Shown piece after piece: positions 32,852 through 41,516 of a stretch of 64,000 bases of DNA. Position 1 is the stretch's first letter. The number at the start of each line of letters is the position of its first letter. This DNA comes from Magnetospirillum sp. XM-1 (GTDB lineage Bacteria; Pseudomonadota; Alphaproteobacteria; Rhodospirillales; Magnetospirillaceae), in assembly GCF_001511835.1 (NCBI RefSeq), contig NZ_LN997849.1:1-64000 (forward strand), read 5' to 3'. The notes under the pieces were generated by a model. The model had not been told where the DNA came from. It saw nothing but the letters and a program-made list of their open reading frames with translations, and made no database searches. Both the position numbers and the translations under genes were made by a program.

Positions 32852-33508
32852 ATGCCATCCATCCGCACAACGGCGACCGCTTCCCTTCTCTTCACCATGC
32901 TGGCCTTCGCCCCCATCGCCAACGCCCATGAGGAAGACGCCTCCCCCTTCTCTCTGAAGGATCCGCCCGCTCTGTCTTCGGAGCAGAACGCACGGCTCTC
33001 AACGGCGCTCGGTCTCCTGGCGAGCATCGATCCGTCCATCGAGCGAAAGGCGCCGAAGGTTCGCTTTGCCTTCTTCCCCCATGACGGGGTTCTCGCCGGC
33101 TACTTCGAGCCGAACAGGGGCATCGTAGGCCTCGATGAGGGGCGCAGCGACTGCGCCATGGCCGCGATGCTGGCCCATGAGCTGACCCATGCCGGAAGGC
33201 TCGGCGTCGGGCCGGGATCGAGGATGGTCCATCGGACGCAGGCATTCGCCGGGGACTACGCCGACTTCATGGTCGATGAGGAGGCGATCGCTTTCCTCGC
33301 GCAGATCCGGGTGGCGAAGGGCCTTCATTGCCTCGATGAATTCGAGCCGGCGGTGACGGCCTTGGAGGCAAGGACCTGGGGCAAGCCCGAGGCCGAGGCG
33401 CGCGCGATCTTCCGGACCACATACGATTTCGCTCCGGGATACTGGGCTTCGTATTTCATGGCCTTCATGGCCGATGGACCGGGCGTCGCTCCATCATCGG
33501 CCCCGTGA
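32852..33508 (+). CDS. Secreted HExxH zinc-metalloprotease-like protein
   Basis: A 218-residue exported protein: signal peptide to about residue 25 (APIANAHEED), then a domain with GYFEPNRGIVGLDEG, AAMLAHELTHAGRLG (zinc-binding HELTH) and a downstream acidic segment MVDEEAIAFLAQ that may supply the third ligand. This is a minimal zincin layout; secreted lysis or peptidoglycan/protein-cleaving enzymes use it. ATG 32852 begins the signal peptide. It is divergent from parA across the palindromes, an unusual location. Substrate unknown. Confidence 0.6.
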   Translation: MPSIRTTATASLLFTMLAFAPIANAHEEDASPFSLKDPPALSSEQNARLSTALGLLASIDPSIERKAPKVRFAFFPHDGVLAGYFEPNRGIVGLDEGRSDCAMAAMLAHELTHAGRLGVGPGSRMVHRTQAFAGDYADFMVDEEAIAFLAQIRVAKGLHCLDEFEPAVTALEARTWGKPEAEARAIFRTTYDFAPGYWASYFMAFMADGPGVAPSSAP

Positions 33509-33549
33509 GGCCTAGAGGCCCTGAAGGCCGCTTCTGGACGCATGGTGAA

Positions 33550-33592
33550 ATGGCACGGAAGGCGATCCTCCGTGGATTGCCCTCCGTGCCAT
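33550..33592. terminator. Bidirectional terminator-like hairpin
   Basis: Two 19-base arms (left ATGGCACGGAAGGCGATCC) pair around the 5-base loop TCCGT with only two non-Watson-Crick positions. It lies between the convergent secreted-protease and DNA-methyltransferase genes, where a shared terminator is expected. Confidence 0.65.
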
Positions 33593-33679
33593 CCGAAGCA
33601 TTTCCCCATAGGTGCGCGAAATCGGATCAAGGGGCCATTCGCCCGGTTCCGGAAATCGCTTCCGTACCCATGATCTCCT

Positions 33680-35092
33680 TCAGGCCGCGTGGCTGCGGAG
33701 CCCTGCGAAGAGAGGCAGATCGTTCTGGCGAACAGGTGCGGCCCTACCCTTGAGGATCGCGCGTCCAAGCGCTGCGCCCACGGCGCGGAACGCTGCCGGG
33801 ATGACGCTCTGGCCCAGCATCTCATGCGCCGTCGTCGGGGCCGCTCCATCGAGGAGCGACGGATCCACTCCCTTGCACCGGGCATGTTCTGCTGGCGTGA
33901 GCAGACGGGCGAAGCCCGGCTTGGTCGGGTGCGGAATCATCGGCTCGGTGGAGCGCCATTTCGAATAGCCGCGCCCGATGACGCCCACGCTGCCGTCCTG
34001 CGGGGAAACGAGCTGCCGACGGAAGCCGTGCCCGTCCGCCAGATCCCTTTCCTCCTTGCGGGCGAGGTAGGAGATGTCCCGCCACGCCGGATCATCCGGA
34101 GCGAAATGGTTGAGGGCGTCGCCCATGGTGCGTGCTTCCTCCAGCGAGGCATGGCCTTCCCGGATGCCGTCGAGCAGATCGGAGGGCAACGCCGGATCGA
34201 CGGCGAGCAGGCACATGCGGGAGCGGCGCTCAAGGGCGCCGAAGTCCTGCCCGTGCAGGTCGGTCTCGTGGAGCCTGTATCCCCAGCGCTCCAGCATCGT
34301 GCAGGCCATGAGGTAGGAGGCCGTTGTGCGGTAGGGCAGGACATTCTCGAGGATGACGGCCAGCGGCGCGACATGCTTCACGATGGACAGGAACGGGACG
34401 ATGAGGTGCCCGACATCCGGATCCCTCTCCGGGATTCCTGCGCCCTTCTTGGCGCGCCCGGCCAGCGATGCCGCCGTGCAGGGAATCCCAGCCACGATGA
34501 TGGACGCCTCGGGCAGCAGTTCCGGTTCCGCTTCATCGAGGCTGCCGAGGACCGTGCAGGCTCCGTCCATGGCGCGGTTGTTCCGCATCATGGCGTCCTG
34601 GTAGCGTTCGTCGATCTCTATGGCGAATGCCGCCGACGGATCGAGCCCTGCCTCCGCCAGTCCCTCATGGACCGCCGCATCGAGGATGCCGGCCCCCGTG
34701 CAGATGCCGCCGGTGCGGACGGTTCTGGTCCTGCGGATCTCGTCGAGCTTCGCCGCGCGTTCCGCGCCCATCCGATCGAAGGGATGGACGGAGATCTCGA
34801 TGGTGCCGGCATCGTAGGAGACGCGCACTCGGCCGATGTTGCGCATGGCGCGATCGAGGACGGCGTTGGCGAGGTCGATGAGGGGAATGTCCTTCCCTCC
34901 CTTGCTCTTCCGGGACACGATGCGGGAGCCGTCGTCCTTCCTCACCAGGCGGATGGTCTTCGCTTCCTCGTCGATGCAGGCGTCGTAGCGGATGGCCGGG
35001 GCGAAGCCGGCATCCTCCAGCTTGCGGCCTTCGAGCCACAGACGCTTGCGTCCCCTGTGATCGCCGAGCGAGGCGTAGGCGAGATGGAGCAT
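33680..35092 (-). CDS. Divergent C5-cytosine DNA methyltransferase
   Basis: A 470-residue protein. An N-terminal region of about 120 residues unlike methyltransferases (MLHLAYASLGDHRGRKRLWL) precedes the catalytic domain: SAM motif I as GGICTGAGILDAA (128-140), AIEIDERYQDAM, the catalytic motif AGIPCTAASL with Cys205 (usually PCQ), ENVLPY (249-254) and a QxRxR equivalent GALERRSRM. Motif X-like residues follow near the end. It probably methylates DNA, protecting a mobile element from host restriction. ATG 35092 follows GGAGGG. The PCT variant and N-terminal domain are unusual. Confidence 0.75.
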   Translation of the reverse strand: MLHLAYASLGDHRGRKRLWLEGRKLEDAGFAPAIRYDACIDEEAKTIRLVRKDDGSRIVSRKSKGGKDIPLIDLANAVLDRAMRNIGRVRVSYDAGTIEISVHPFDRMGAERAAKLDEIRRTRTVRTGGICTGAGILDAAVHEGLAEAGLDPSAAFAIEIDERYQDAMMRNNRAMDGACTVLGSLDEAEPELLPEASIIVAGIPCTAASLAGRAKKGAGIPERDPDVGHLIVPFLSIVKHVAPLAVILENVLPYRTTASYLMACTMLERWGYRLHETDLHGQDFGALERRSRMCLLAVDPALPSDLLDGIREGHASLEEARTMGDALNHFAPDDPAWRDISYLARKEERDLADGHGFRRQLVSPQDGSVGVIGRGYSKWRSTEPMIPHPTKPGFARLLTPAEHARCKGVDPSLLDGAAPTTAHEMLGQSVIPAAFRAVGAALGRAILKGRAAPVRQNDLPLFAGLRSHAA

Positions 35093-35176
35093 GGTGTCCC
35101 TCCGTGCATGGAGAGCGGCCGTTCCGCCCCCCGTCGCGGGAGAAGCTGGGAACATTCGATCAGGGAGTCGCAGGGC

Positions 35177-36343
35177 CTATCGGATTCCGGCGCGCCGCTC
35201 GGCGGCTTCCATGAGCGCATGGACCACGGCCTCGGCATCCATGGCGTAGAGGCCGAAGTTCATGAGGGGGTTCATCTCCACGACAAGCACCCTCCCCTCT
35301 TCGTCCTGGGCGAGGTCCAGCGTATAGCCGCCCCAGAGGGGCGCTTCCCTGGCGATGTCCTCCGCGGCTTCCTCGGCGAAGGCGGCGTAGCGCGCCACCA
35401 GGGCGGGATCGCCTCGGATGCATCCGCTTCCCCGTATTCCCTCCACCTGAGGGTCGAAGGGTCCGGAGCCGATGCGGCTTGGCGGCGCGAAGCGTTCGAT
35501 GCATCCCGCCCCTGCGACGGCGCGCCCATCGACCACGATCACCCGGTATTCGTCCCTCATGGGGATGCGGTCCTGCAGGAGCAGCGCGTCGGGAAGTCCA
35601 GCGGCCCGCTCGTAGGCCCACTCCATCGCCAGCAGGATGGCGTGGTCGGCTTCCTCGCGGCTCGCGCCCTGCGGGATGCGGACCGGCATGGGGGCGTAGT
35701 CCTTGGCAGGTCGCACCAGCTTGATGAGGGCATCCACATCCCCTTCCCTCGCCCACTCGGAGGCGATGGCGGCGATGTCGTTCCTCACGACGCATTTCGG
35801 CGCTTCCTGATCGGGGATGCCGCAGAAGGCGACGCGGCGCCCTGCCCTGTCCCGGAACGCCCGCAGTTCGGGGTAGCCGTCGGGAAGGCGGGCATCGGCA
35901 TCCACGGGCCAGGCGATCTGCTCCCTGCGGGCGCGGGTCCCCTGCCCTTCCGGGAATCCCCGGCGCATCTCGTCGTCGCAGGCGATGGGAAGCAGGGTCT
36001 CTCCCCGGATGAAGGTTCCGAGATGGAGGCAAGGCGCTTCGGGGTCGAAGTCCTCCACGGCGGCATTGACCGCCCCGGTGATGGCGCACGGATCGCTTCC
36101 CCCTGTCCTGTCGAGGAGGAACACGGGAAGGCCGGTCGCCACGGCGGCGTGGAGACGGGCGACGCTCTCGTGCCAGTCCTCGAAATCCTGGGCGGCATCC
36201 TCATGGACGCCGGGGAACAGGGCCCGGTGCCTGGCGACGGCCTCGCAATGCCTCCGCCTTTCCCATTCGGCGTCTTCCATCCTCTCGATGGGAACGCCGA
36301 GATGGTCGGCGATCGGGCGCCAGAGGATCTGCAGTCGTGCCAT
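35177..36343 (-). CDS. ATP-grasp domain protein
   Basis: A 388-residue protein whose C-terminal half fits an ATP-grasp fold: KCVVRNDIAAIA (about 183-194), EYRVIVVDGRAVAGAGCIER (265-284), WGGYTLDLAQ and LVVEMNPLMNFG with Glu356-x-Asn358 as metal ligands. ATP-grasp enzymes join a carboxylate to an amine or thiol. The N-terminal 180 residues have no recognised domain. Phage and plasmid genomes often carry such orphan ATP-grasp genes of unknown substrate. It lies 84 bases upstream of the DNA methyltransferase on the same strand. ATG 36343 follows GGGAGAA. Confidence 0.7.
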   Translation of the reverse strand: MARLQILWRPIADHLGVPIERMEDAEWERRRHCEAVARHRALFPGVHEDAAQDFEDWHESVARLHAAVATGLPVFLLDRTGGSDPCAITGAVNAAVEDFDPEAPCLHLGTFIRGETLLPIACDDEMRRGFPEGQGTRARREQIAWPVDADARLPDGYPELRAFRDRAGRRVAFCGIPDQEAPKCVVRNDIAAIASEWAREGDVDALIKLVRPAKDYAPMPVRIPQGASREEADHAILLAMEWAYERAAGLPDALLLQDRIPMRDEYRVIVVDGRAVAGAGCIERFAPPSRIGSGPFDPQVEGIRGSGCIRGDPALVARYAAFAEEAAEDIAREAPLWGGYTLDLAQDEEGRVLVVEMNPLMNFGLYAMDAEAVVHALMEAAERRAGIR

Positions 36344-36438
36344 GTCGTTCTCCCGTCCTGGCATTCCATGGCCCGAGGCGGGCCGGCTCTCCCATCGGGG
36401 GCCGGTCCGCCATGTCGTTCCTGTCCCCTCCCCTCCTC

Positions 36439-36972
36439 CTACACGAAGGCGATGGGCCATCTCCCGTCGGCGGCGCGCCGCATGAAGTCGCCCATCCTGC
36501 GGATGAGGTCGGCATCGGCCGGGCGGGGTTCGATGACCGGCTCCCGGAGGAAGTCGAACAGGGCGGCGACGTCGATGGCCTCGCCGATGGTGAGCGAGCC
36601 GTCGCAGTCCGAATGATCCACGAGCTTGCGCAGCCCATGGGCGGCGTTCCATGCAGGGGAGCCGAACGCGAAGCCGCAGCCTGCGGCGAGGTCTTCGGGA
36701 ATGGCGTCGTAGTGGATGCCGAGATCGGCGGACCACAGGGCCTTGGCCAGATCGTCCTCGGTCAATTCCACCGCGTCGGGATCCGGCTGGAGGCCCTTCA
36801 CCCACTCCAGCAGGGATTGGATGCCGTCGTGGTCCGCTTCGGGGACCTGCCATGCCTGGGCGACGAACATCAGGACGAGCATGGCGCGGAACTTGTGGAC
36901 GTAGGTGTAGCCGCCGGCTTCCATCCGGTCGATGCATTCTCCGTCGCGCATCATGGCGAGGGCGAGGCCCAT
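36439..36972 (-). CDS. Hypothetical protein
   Basis: A 177-residue soluble protein, MGLALAMMRDGECIDRMEAG onward, mostly helical, with a central acidic part (VELTEDDLAKALWSADLG) and an Arg-rich C-terminal helix. ATG 36972 follows CAGGAGAA. It sits between ArdC and the ATP-grasp gene in the same orientation, so they probably share an operon. No family recognised. Confidence 0.55.
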   Translation of the reverse strand: MGLALAMMRDGECIDRMEAGGYTYVHKFRAMLVLMFVAQAWQVPEADHDGIQSLLEWVKGLQPDPDAVELTEDDLAKALWSADLGIHYDAIPEDLAAGCGFAFGSPAWNAAHGLRKLVDHSDCDGSLTIGEAIDVAALFDFLREPVIEPRPADADLIRRMGDFMRRAADGRWPIAFV

Positions 36973-37046
36973 GGGGGTTCTCCTGCAAGGGTGTCGTGCC
37001 GGGATGTCCGGCTGGGCGGGAAGGCGGGGCGGTCCCCTGCCCTCCC

Positions 37047-38324
37047 CTATGCGGCGGCTTCCATCTCCCGTCCACCCTTCCTCGCGCGCTTGCGCTGGGA
37101 GCGGAGGATGAAGTCGGCGAGGCTGCCGGAAGCGATGGCGGCCCCCTTCCCCTTCTTGGCGGCGTAGGAGGCGGCGGCCCGATCCATCTGCGCCGGGGTG
37201 AGCGCATCCAGGCCGTCGGCGTCCCGCCAGTCGGGAATCTCGCTGGCCATCGGCTCGGCGGCGTCGGGGATGCGGTTCTCCTGCTCGTTGGAGGCCAGCA
37301 GAGCGAGGCGTGCGGAGAAGAAGGCGTTCCCTTCCAGGGCGGCCACGAGGACGGATACGACCTTCTCGCTGTCTTCGAGCACCGAGCGGAGCAGCTTGCC
37401 CGCCTCCTGCCCGCCCGCGAGGAGCGGCTTGGCCCAGCCGCCGACATAGGCGCACTTCTTCGCCAGGAAGCCGGGGGATTCCTCCAGCCCGAGGATCTGC
37501 ATCATCCGTGCGGCGGTGATCTCGGCGACCAGCTCCTCCCGTGCGTAGTCGATGGAGCCGTGGCCGCCGGTCATGACGCGCTTGGTCCCTTCCGTCGCGG
37601 GACAGGAGCCGAAGCCGGTGGCGTGGGCGCATTCATGGATGGCGCTGCTGAGGCGGTTCGCCAGCATCTCGGCCTCGTCGCCGATCTGCTGCGCCGGATC
37701 CGGCAGGCGGATGAGGGGATGTCCATCCCGCAGGGTGACGTGCGGGGACTTCACCAGGGCGACTTCCAGCGTCGCGCCGACGCCCCGGGCAAGGTCGGGG
37801 ATGATGGAGAGGACGCCCGCCTCGTGCTGGGCGGTCCATTCGGCCGGGGGAAGTTCGATGATGGACGGCAGGCCCTCCCATGGCTTCGTCCCGTCCTCGG
37901 CTTCCCAGGCGCGCAGGAGGCCGATGGAGAACACCCCGGCGGGGCGGAACACCACGCGCTCGCGCTCGTCCTCCCCCTGCTCCTCCTCGTCCTTGGGGGA
38001 GAGCTTGATGGGCGTGAGGATCATGGCATGGGCCTTGATGCCGTGCGCGGCCGGGTCGGGGAATCCCATGCGGCCGAGCTGGCAGGCGGTGGCCACCCGC
38101 CGGTCGAGGGTCGAGCCGATCGCGCAGTGGAGCATTCCGCGATTGAACGGCCCCCTGTAGCGGCGGCCCGTGGAGGCGTTCATCCAGTCGGTGCCGGTGA
38201 TGGCCAGGAGCCCATTGCTCCATGCGCCGGGGCTTCCTCCTTCCGCGACGGTGCGCAGGGTGGCGAGGAAGCGATCCTGGATGGCGGACCATCCGGCTTC
38301 GAGCAGGCTTCTCGTGTCGGCCAT
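37047..38324 (-). CDS. ardC: ArdC-like antirestriction protein
   Basis: A 425-residue protein with the two-part ArdC layout. The N-terminal ssDNA-binding domain (DUF1738) has WSNGLLAITGTDWMNASTGR, the counterpart of the family's N..TGRxYxGxN region. The C-terminal zincin-like domain has SAIHECAHATGF (His230, Glu231, His234) and DYAREELVAEI with Glu264 as likely third ligand. ArdC protects incoming plasmid ssDNA from restriction during conjugation. It has an acidic insertion (DEEEQGEDERER) and an extra C-terminal 130 residues. ATG 38324 follows GGAGAGGAC. Confidence 0.85.
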   Translation of the reverse strand: MADTRSLLEAGWSAIQDRFLATLRTVAEGGSPGAWSNGLLAITGTDWMNASTGRRYRGPFNRGMLHCAIGSTLDRRVATACQLGRMGFPDPAAHGIKAHAMILTPIKLSPKDEEEQGEDERERVVFRPAGVFSIGLLRAWEAEDGTKPWEGLPSIIELPPAEWTAQHEAGVLSIIPDLARGVGATLEVALVKSPHVTLRDGHPLIRLPDPAQQIGDEAEMLANRLSSAIHECAHATGFGSCPATEGTKRVMTGGHGSIDYAREELVAEITAARMMQILGLEESPGFLAKKCAYVGGWAKPLLAGGQEAGKLLRSVLEDSEKVVSVLVAALEGNAFFSARLALLASNEQENRIPDAAEPMASEIPDWRDADGLDALTPAQMDRAAASYAAKKGKGAAIASGSLADFILRSQRKRARKGGREMEAAA

Positions 38325-38390
38325 GTCCTCTCCTTCCGCCCGGAGGGCGATGCGCTTCCTGCCGGGAAACGCCGGTTGCTTGTCTTTGAA

Positions 38391-39059
38391 TCAGTCGGCC
38401 CCGAGACGGAGCCGGTGGCGTATCCACCATCCGGCGCTCGTGCTCATGGGCGGCTTATGACCGGGGAAGCGCCGCAGGTAGTTCCTGCGCAGGGCCTCGG
38501 CCCAGCGGATCTGCTGCTCGCCCCCTTCCAGAGGCGGGAGCAGCCAGCCGCCTTCCACGGGGTCCCAGGCGATGGCGGCCGTTTCATCGGACGGAACGAC
38601 GGCGCTGCCCGTCCAGGACAGCCAGGCGGTCCCCTGCCCTGCCCCTGCAGTGATGGAGATGAAGACCAGCCGCGGGAGCATGACTCTCCACAGCACGCGC
38701 TCGGCATCCAGCCGCTCGGGGAAGCGGTAGTCCATGCCGTCCTCGTGCCAGGCACGCACGGCCGATACGGCCGGCCCATAGGGGATGGAGGAGGGATCGG
38801 CGACGAGCACCCGCAGGGAATCCCCTTCGGGGCCCTGCACGGACCATGCGCCGTCCTCGGCGGCCAGCAGCACCGGCAGGGGAGGGGAGGAGGGCCGTCG
38901 CGGGATGACGCCCTTCCAGCCCGGAGGCTCGTCGAGGCCGGCGTTCGCCTGAGCGGAAGGTTCGGATGGACGCGGCATGGGGGAGTGGAGGGACGGCTTC
39001 GCCTTTCCCTTCCTCTTCTCCGGCTCCGGCATCCCGAACAGGTCGAGTGCGGGGCTCAT
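38391..39059 (-). CDS. Hypothetical protein
   Basis: A 222-residue protein with a Pro/Lys-rich, probably disordered N-terminus (PEKRKGKAKPSLHSPMPRPS) and an alpha/beta C-terminal portion rich in Trp (WIRHRLRLGAD end). ATG 39059 overlaps the upstream stop as ATGA, indicating coupling. No family recognised. Confidence 0.55.
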   Translation of the reverse strand: MSPALDLFGMPEPEKRKGKAKPSLHSPMPRPSEPSAQANAGLDEPPGWKGVIPRRPSSPPLPVLLAAEDGAWSVQGPEGDSLRVLVADPSSIPYGPAVSAVRAWHEDGMDYRFPERLDAERVLWRVMLPRLVFISITAGAGQGTAWLSWTGSAVVPSDETAAIAWDPVEGGWLLPPLEGGEQQIRWAEALRRNYLRRFPGHKPPMSTSAGWWIRHRLRLGAD

Positions 39060-39664
39060 GCGGCGAACACCAGATCGGCATCCTCGTCCTCGATGGCGGG
39101 ACGGGGCGGCGCGGGGAGCAGCGCGATCCTCGGCATGCGCTCGAGCAGGGAGCGGGTCAGTTCCTGGCGGAGCCGTAGGGCGAGGCCTTCCGTCTCGCCG
39201 ACGACCTCGGGGGATTCGAACAGGCGGCCGATGGCGCGGTCCCAGTCGAGGATGACGGCGCCCTTCGCCCCGGCCCGCAGCCAGGACATGGCCGACGAGC
39301 GCACGGTGATGGGAAGGTGCCAGTAGGCGGCCAGGGCCAGCTCGTCCTCGCCGAGCCATATGGCGTCGAGGCGGCGGCGCCAGCAGGGGAAGTCGGGACC
39401 GCTGGGCTGGAAGGCGACGAGATCGTAGAGGACCCTCGGGCCTTCTCCGTCCGGCGTCCATGCGGGAAGCACGATGACGGGATCCCCGCCTTCCTCGGCG
39501 GGTTCCCATGAGCCGTCCGGCGAGAGGATGGCGCGGGCGACGCCGTAGCCGCCGGCGATGGCCAGCGCGGCGGGGCCGATGCCCTTCCTCTCCATCCATT
39601 CGTCATGGCTTGGACGGACCCGCTCCCGGGCGCGTTCGAATTCTGCGGCGAGCCATTCCAGCAT
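39056..39664 (-). CDS. Hypothetical protein
   Basis: A 202-residue soluble protein, MLEWLAAEFERARERVRPSH onward, with an alpha/beta core (VIVLPAWTPDGEGPRVLYDL, LDWDRAIGRLFES). ATG 39664 is preceded by CAGGAGA. It shares an ATGA junction with the next gene. The DPVIVLPAWTPDG and LDAIWLGEDEL strands recur in plasmid hypothetical proteins, but I cannot name a family. Confidence 0.55.
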   Translation of the reverse strand: MLEWLAAEFERARERVRPSHDEWMERKGIGPAALAIAGGYGVARAILSPDGSWEPAEEGGDPVIVLPAWTPDGEGPRVLYDLVAFQPSGPDFPCWRRRLDAIWLGEDELALAAYWHLPITVRSSAMSWLRAGAKGAVILDWDRAIGRLFESPEVVGETEGLALRLRQELTRSLLERMPRIALLPAPPRPAIEDEDADLVFAA

Positions 39665-39685
39665 GCCGGTCTCCTGGGATGGGGT

Positions 39686-39934
39686 TCAGCCCGGCGCGGC
39701 CGCTTTCTGCCGGGATGACCGGCGGCGCAGCAGCTCGAAGGCCCGCCGCAGCGCATAGGAGCGCACGACGGACAGGGCGGTGAAGGCGATGGTGATGGCC
39801 AGCGTCTGGGAGGGCGAGGCCTCCACGCCGAACAATGGATAGACGAAGGCGGCAAGCGCCCAGGACAGGCAGAAGCCGATCCCGGTGTTGGCTCCCGCCT
39901 CCATGGCCGACATGGCGCGTGTCTGCATTCTCAT
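39686..39934 (-). CDS. DUF7220-like small membrane protein
   Basis: An 82-residue protein with two membrane helices. The order [50 protein letters not shown] is the signature of DUF7220 proteins, common on phages and plasmids and of unknown function. The Arg-rich tail (RRRSSRQK) follows the second helix. ATG 39934 or an internal Met could start it. Confidence 0.7.
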   Translation of the reverse strand: MRMQTRAMSAMEAGANTGIGFCLSWALAAFVYPLFGVEASPSQTLAITIAFTALSVVRSYALRRAFELLRRRSSRQKAAAPG

Positions 39935-40000
39935 TCCCTCGGTTCCGCGCTCCTCGGACAGAGCGCGGACGGGGGAATGGTTCCTGTTTTGTTCCTTTGG

Positions 40001-40022
40001 GGAAAGGGGTGCGCCCCCTTCC
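40001..40022 (-). terminator. Hairpin at the end of the XRE regulator gene
   Basis: GGAAAGGGG-TGCG-CCCCCTTCC forms a 9-base stem with one mismatch, ending at the stop codon of the XRE gene and followed on the minus strand by an A-rich stretch. Possible attenuator or weak terminator. Confidence 0.35.
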
Positions 40023-40696
40023 TATTCCGCCGCCTGCTCGCTCCCGTCCTCGTCGATGCCAGCGGCCTCGGCCGCCGCGCGGATGAGGGCGACGATCGGT
40101 CCCTTCACCTCCTGGGGGAGGCGCAGCAGCATTCCGATGGACCGGAGATCGCGGATGTCGGGTTCCGCGCCCAGCGTGCTTGAGGGGCGGGAAGGGGCAT
40201 CGGCGGAGGTCCCTTCGTCCATCTGGTCGAAGAAGTAGCTCACGGGGACCTCGAGGGCCTTGGCGATGCGCCACAGGGTGGAGGCCGAGATGCGGTTGCG
40301 CCCCTTCTCCTGCTTCTGGACCTGCTGGAAGGTGATGCGCAGATGCCCGCCCATCGTCGCCTGGCTGATGCCGAGCATGACGCGGCGCTCCTTCATGCGG
40401 TTGCCCACATGGATGTCGATCGGGTCCGGCCCGTCGTATTGGACGATGCGGCTGCGGCGGTTCCGTACAGGCTTCGTCGTCGCCCCGGCTTCCTCGACGG
40501 GAAGGACGGGCGGCGTATCCGCCGCTTCCTGCATGGACTCCTTCGGCTTGCGTCCGCGCTTGGCCGGGGCGCCCAGGGGAGGGGCCGATGGAGGCGCGGC
40601 CGGCACCACGATGGCGTATCCCTCCGGCTCCTTCTCCGATGGTTCCTCGGGGGCGATGTAGGTGGGGGCGGGGCGATACCAAGGACGACGCGCCAT
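40022..40696 (-). CDS. XRE-family transcriptional regulator with AT-hook-like N-terminus
   Basis: A 224-residue protein. A Pro/Lys-rich N-terminal arm includes KRGRKPK (46-52), resembling an AT-hook, followed by a Cro/CI helix-turn-helix at about 96-156 (MKERRVMLGISQATMGGHL, ITFQQVQKQEKG, ALEVPVSYFFD). The HTH is nearly identical in layout to regulators common in alphaproteobacteria. The C-terminus is helical. It may bind one or more of the palindromic promoters in this region. ATG 40696 follows CTACGAAGGTCC weakly. Confidence 0.8.
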   Translation of the reverse strand: MARRPWYRPAPTYIAPEEPSEKEPEGYAIVVPAAPPSAPPLGAPAKRGRKPKESMQEAADTPPVLPVEEAGATTKPVRNRRSRIVQYDGPDPIDIHVGNRMKERRVMLGISQATMGGHLRITFQQVQKQEKGRNRISASTLWRIAKALEVPVSYFFDQMDEGTSADAPSRPSSTLGAEPDIRDLRSIGMLLRLPQEVKGPIVALIRAAAEAAGIDEDGSEQAAE

Positions 40697-40794
40697 GACG
40701 GACCTTCGTAGGGGTTGCGGCGGCGCAATCCTGCATCCCCAGGTGGCGTTTGGGAAGCTCCATTCGCCATCCGTCGTCCTCCACGACGTGCGAA

Positions 40795-40822
40795 GGCGCC
40801 CGGGATGGCTTCCCGAGCGCCC
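40795..40822 (-). terminator. Hairpin between two minus-strand genes
   Basis: GGCGCCCGGGA-TGGCT-TCCCGAGCGCC gives a strong stem with one mismatch, about 20 bases after the stop at 40845. Likely a terminator or attenuator ahead of the XRE gene. Confidence 0.4.
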
Positions 40823-40844
40823 TGACTGTTCCATGCCGCTCCGA

Positions 40845-41219
40845 TCAGGCGGCGAGGACCGCTCGGATCTGGGCGAGGGCCTCCTCGGCGAGCTGGTCGT
40901 CCGAGGCCAGGCTGCGGCCGATCGGGTCGTCGATGATGCGGAGCTGGTTGGCAGGCTTCGCGTTGGCGTGGAAGGCCAGCCGCTGGATGTCCTCGGCCTC
41001 GAGCATGGGCTGGCGCGTCCTCGCGTCGCAGCCGAGGCGGATGGAGATGTCGATGGCTTCCTCTTCGGTGATGGCGTTCCGTTCGCCGATCATGAGCTGG
41101 GCTTCTCCGATGGCGGCGATCACATGGTCGTGGCTGTCCGGCCCATCGGCGAGGGCGTCGAGAAGCGGAAGCAGGGCCGCGATCGGCGTGGCGGGGATGG
41201 TGGGGTGCTCGTCGTGCAT
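40845..41219 (-). CDS. Small hypothetical protein
   Basis: A 124-residue helical protein (MHDEHPTIPATPIAALLPLL ... LAEEALAQIRAVLAA) with a central GCDARTRQPMLEAEDIQRLA stretch. ATG 41219 is preceded by GGAGGAATCC, a strong ribosome site. Divergent from the 64-residue gene at 41318. No family recognised. Confidence 0.55.
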   Translation of the reverse strand: MHDEHPTIPATPIAALLPLLDALADGPDSHDHVIAAIGEAQLMIGERNAITEEEAIDISIRLGCDARTRQPMLEAEDIQRLAFHANAKPANQLRIIDDPIGRSLASDDQLAEEALAQIRAVLAA

Positions 41220-41317
41220 GGATTCCTCCGGTGTTGCGACTTCGTGAACTTGGGGCCGGAGGTCCGCCCGCTTGAATCCTCGCGCGGGATCGGAGACCAT
41301 GACGCCAGGAGGGATGC

Positions 41318-41512
41318 ATGGACCTGTCGAAGGATCAGCGGCTCTGGCTGATCGGCGCCGAGCCCGGAACGGATGAGCTGGACGAGGCCCCGGACTGGCT
41401 GGTGTTCGAGTGCTACAAGCTCGGCGTCATCCGTCCCGGCGGCGCGCCCGGCCGCTGGCGGCTGTCCGCCATCGGGAGGAAGGCGGTGGACGCCCTCCTC
41501 GCCGAGACCTGA
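41318..41512 (+). CDS. Small hypothetical protein
   Basis: A 64-residue protein, MDLSKDQRLWLIGAEPGTDE onward, with a winged-helix-like pattern at its end (GRWRLSAIGRKAVDALL). AGGAGGGATGC precedes ATG 41318, an excellent ribosome site, and it is the only plus-strand gene in this stretch. It stops 4 bases before the convergent gene. Function unknown; a small DNA-binding protein is possible. Confidence 0.55.
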   Translation: MDLSKDQRLWLIGAEPGTDELDEAPDWLVFECYKLGVIRPGGAPGRWRLSAIGRKAVDALLAET

Positions 41513-41516
41513 GCCG

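Noticed and set aside
33689..36616. A plus-strand frame of 975 codons antisense to the DNA methyltransferase and ATP-grasp genes, and others of 818 and 891 codons opposite CusA (8359-10815) and ArdC (36651-39326).
   Set aside because: They mirror genes with clear motifs and ribosome sites, have low-complexity Gly/Arg/His composition, and arise from the rarity of stop codons in antisense frames of very GC-rich DNA.
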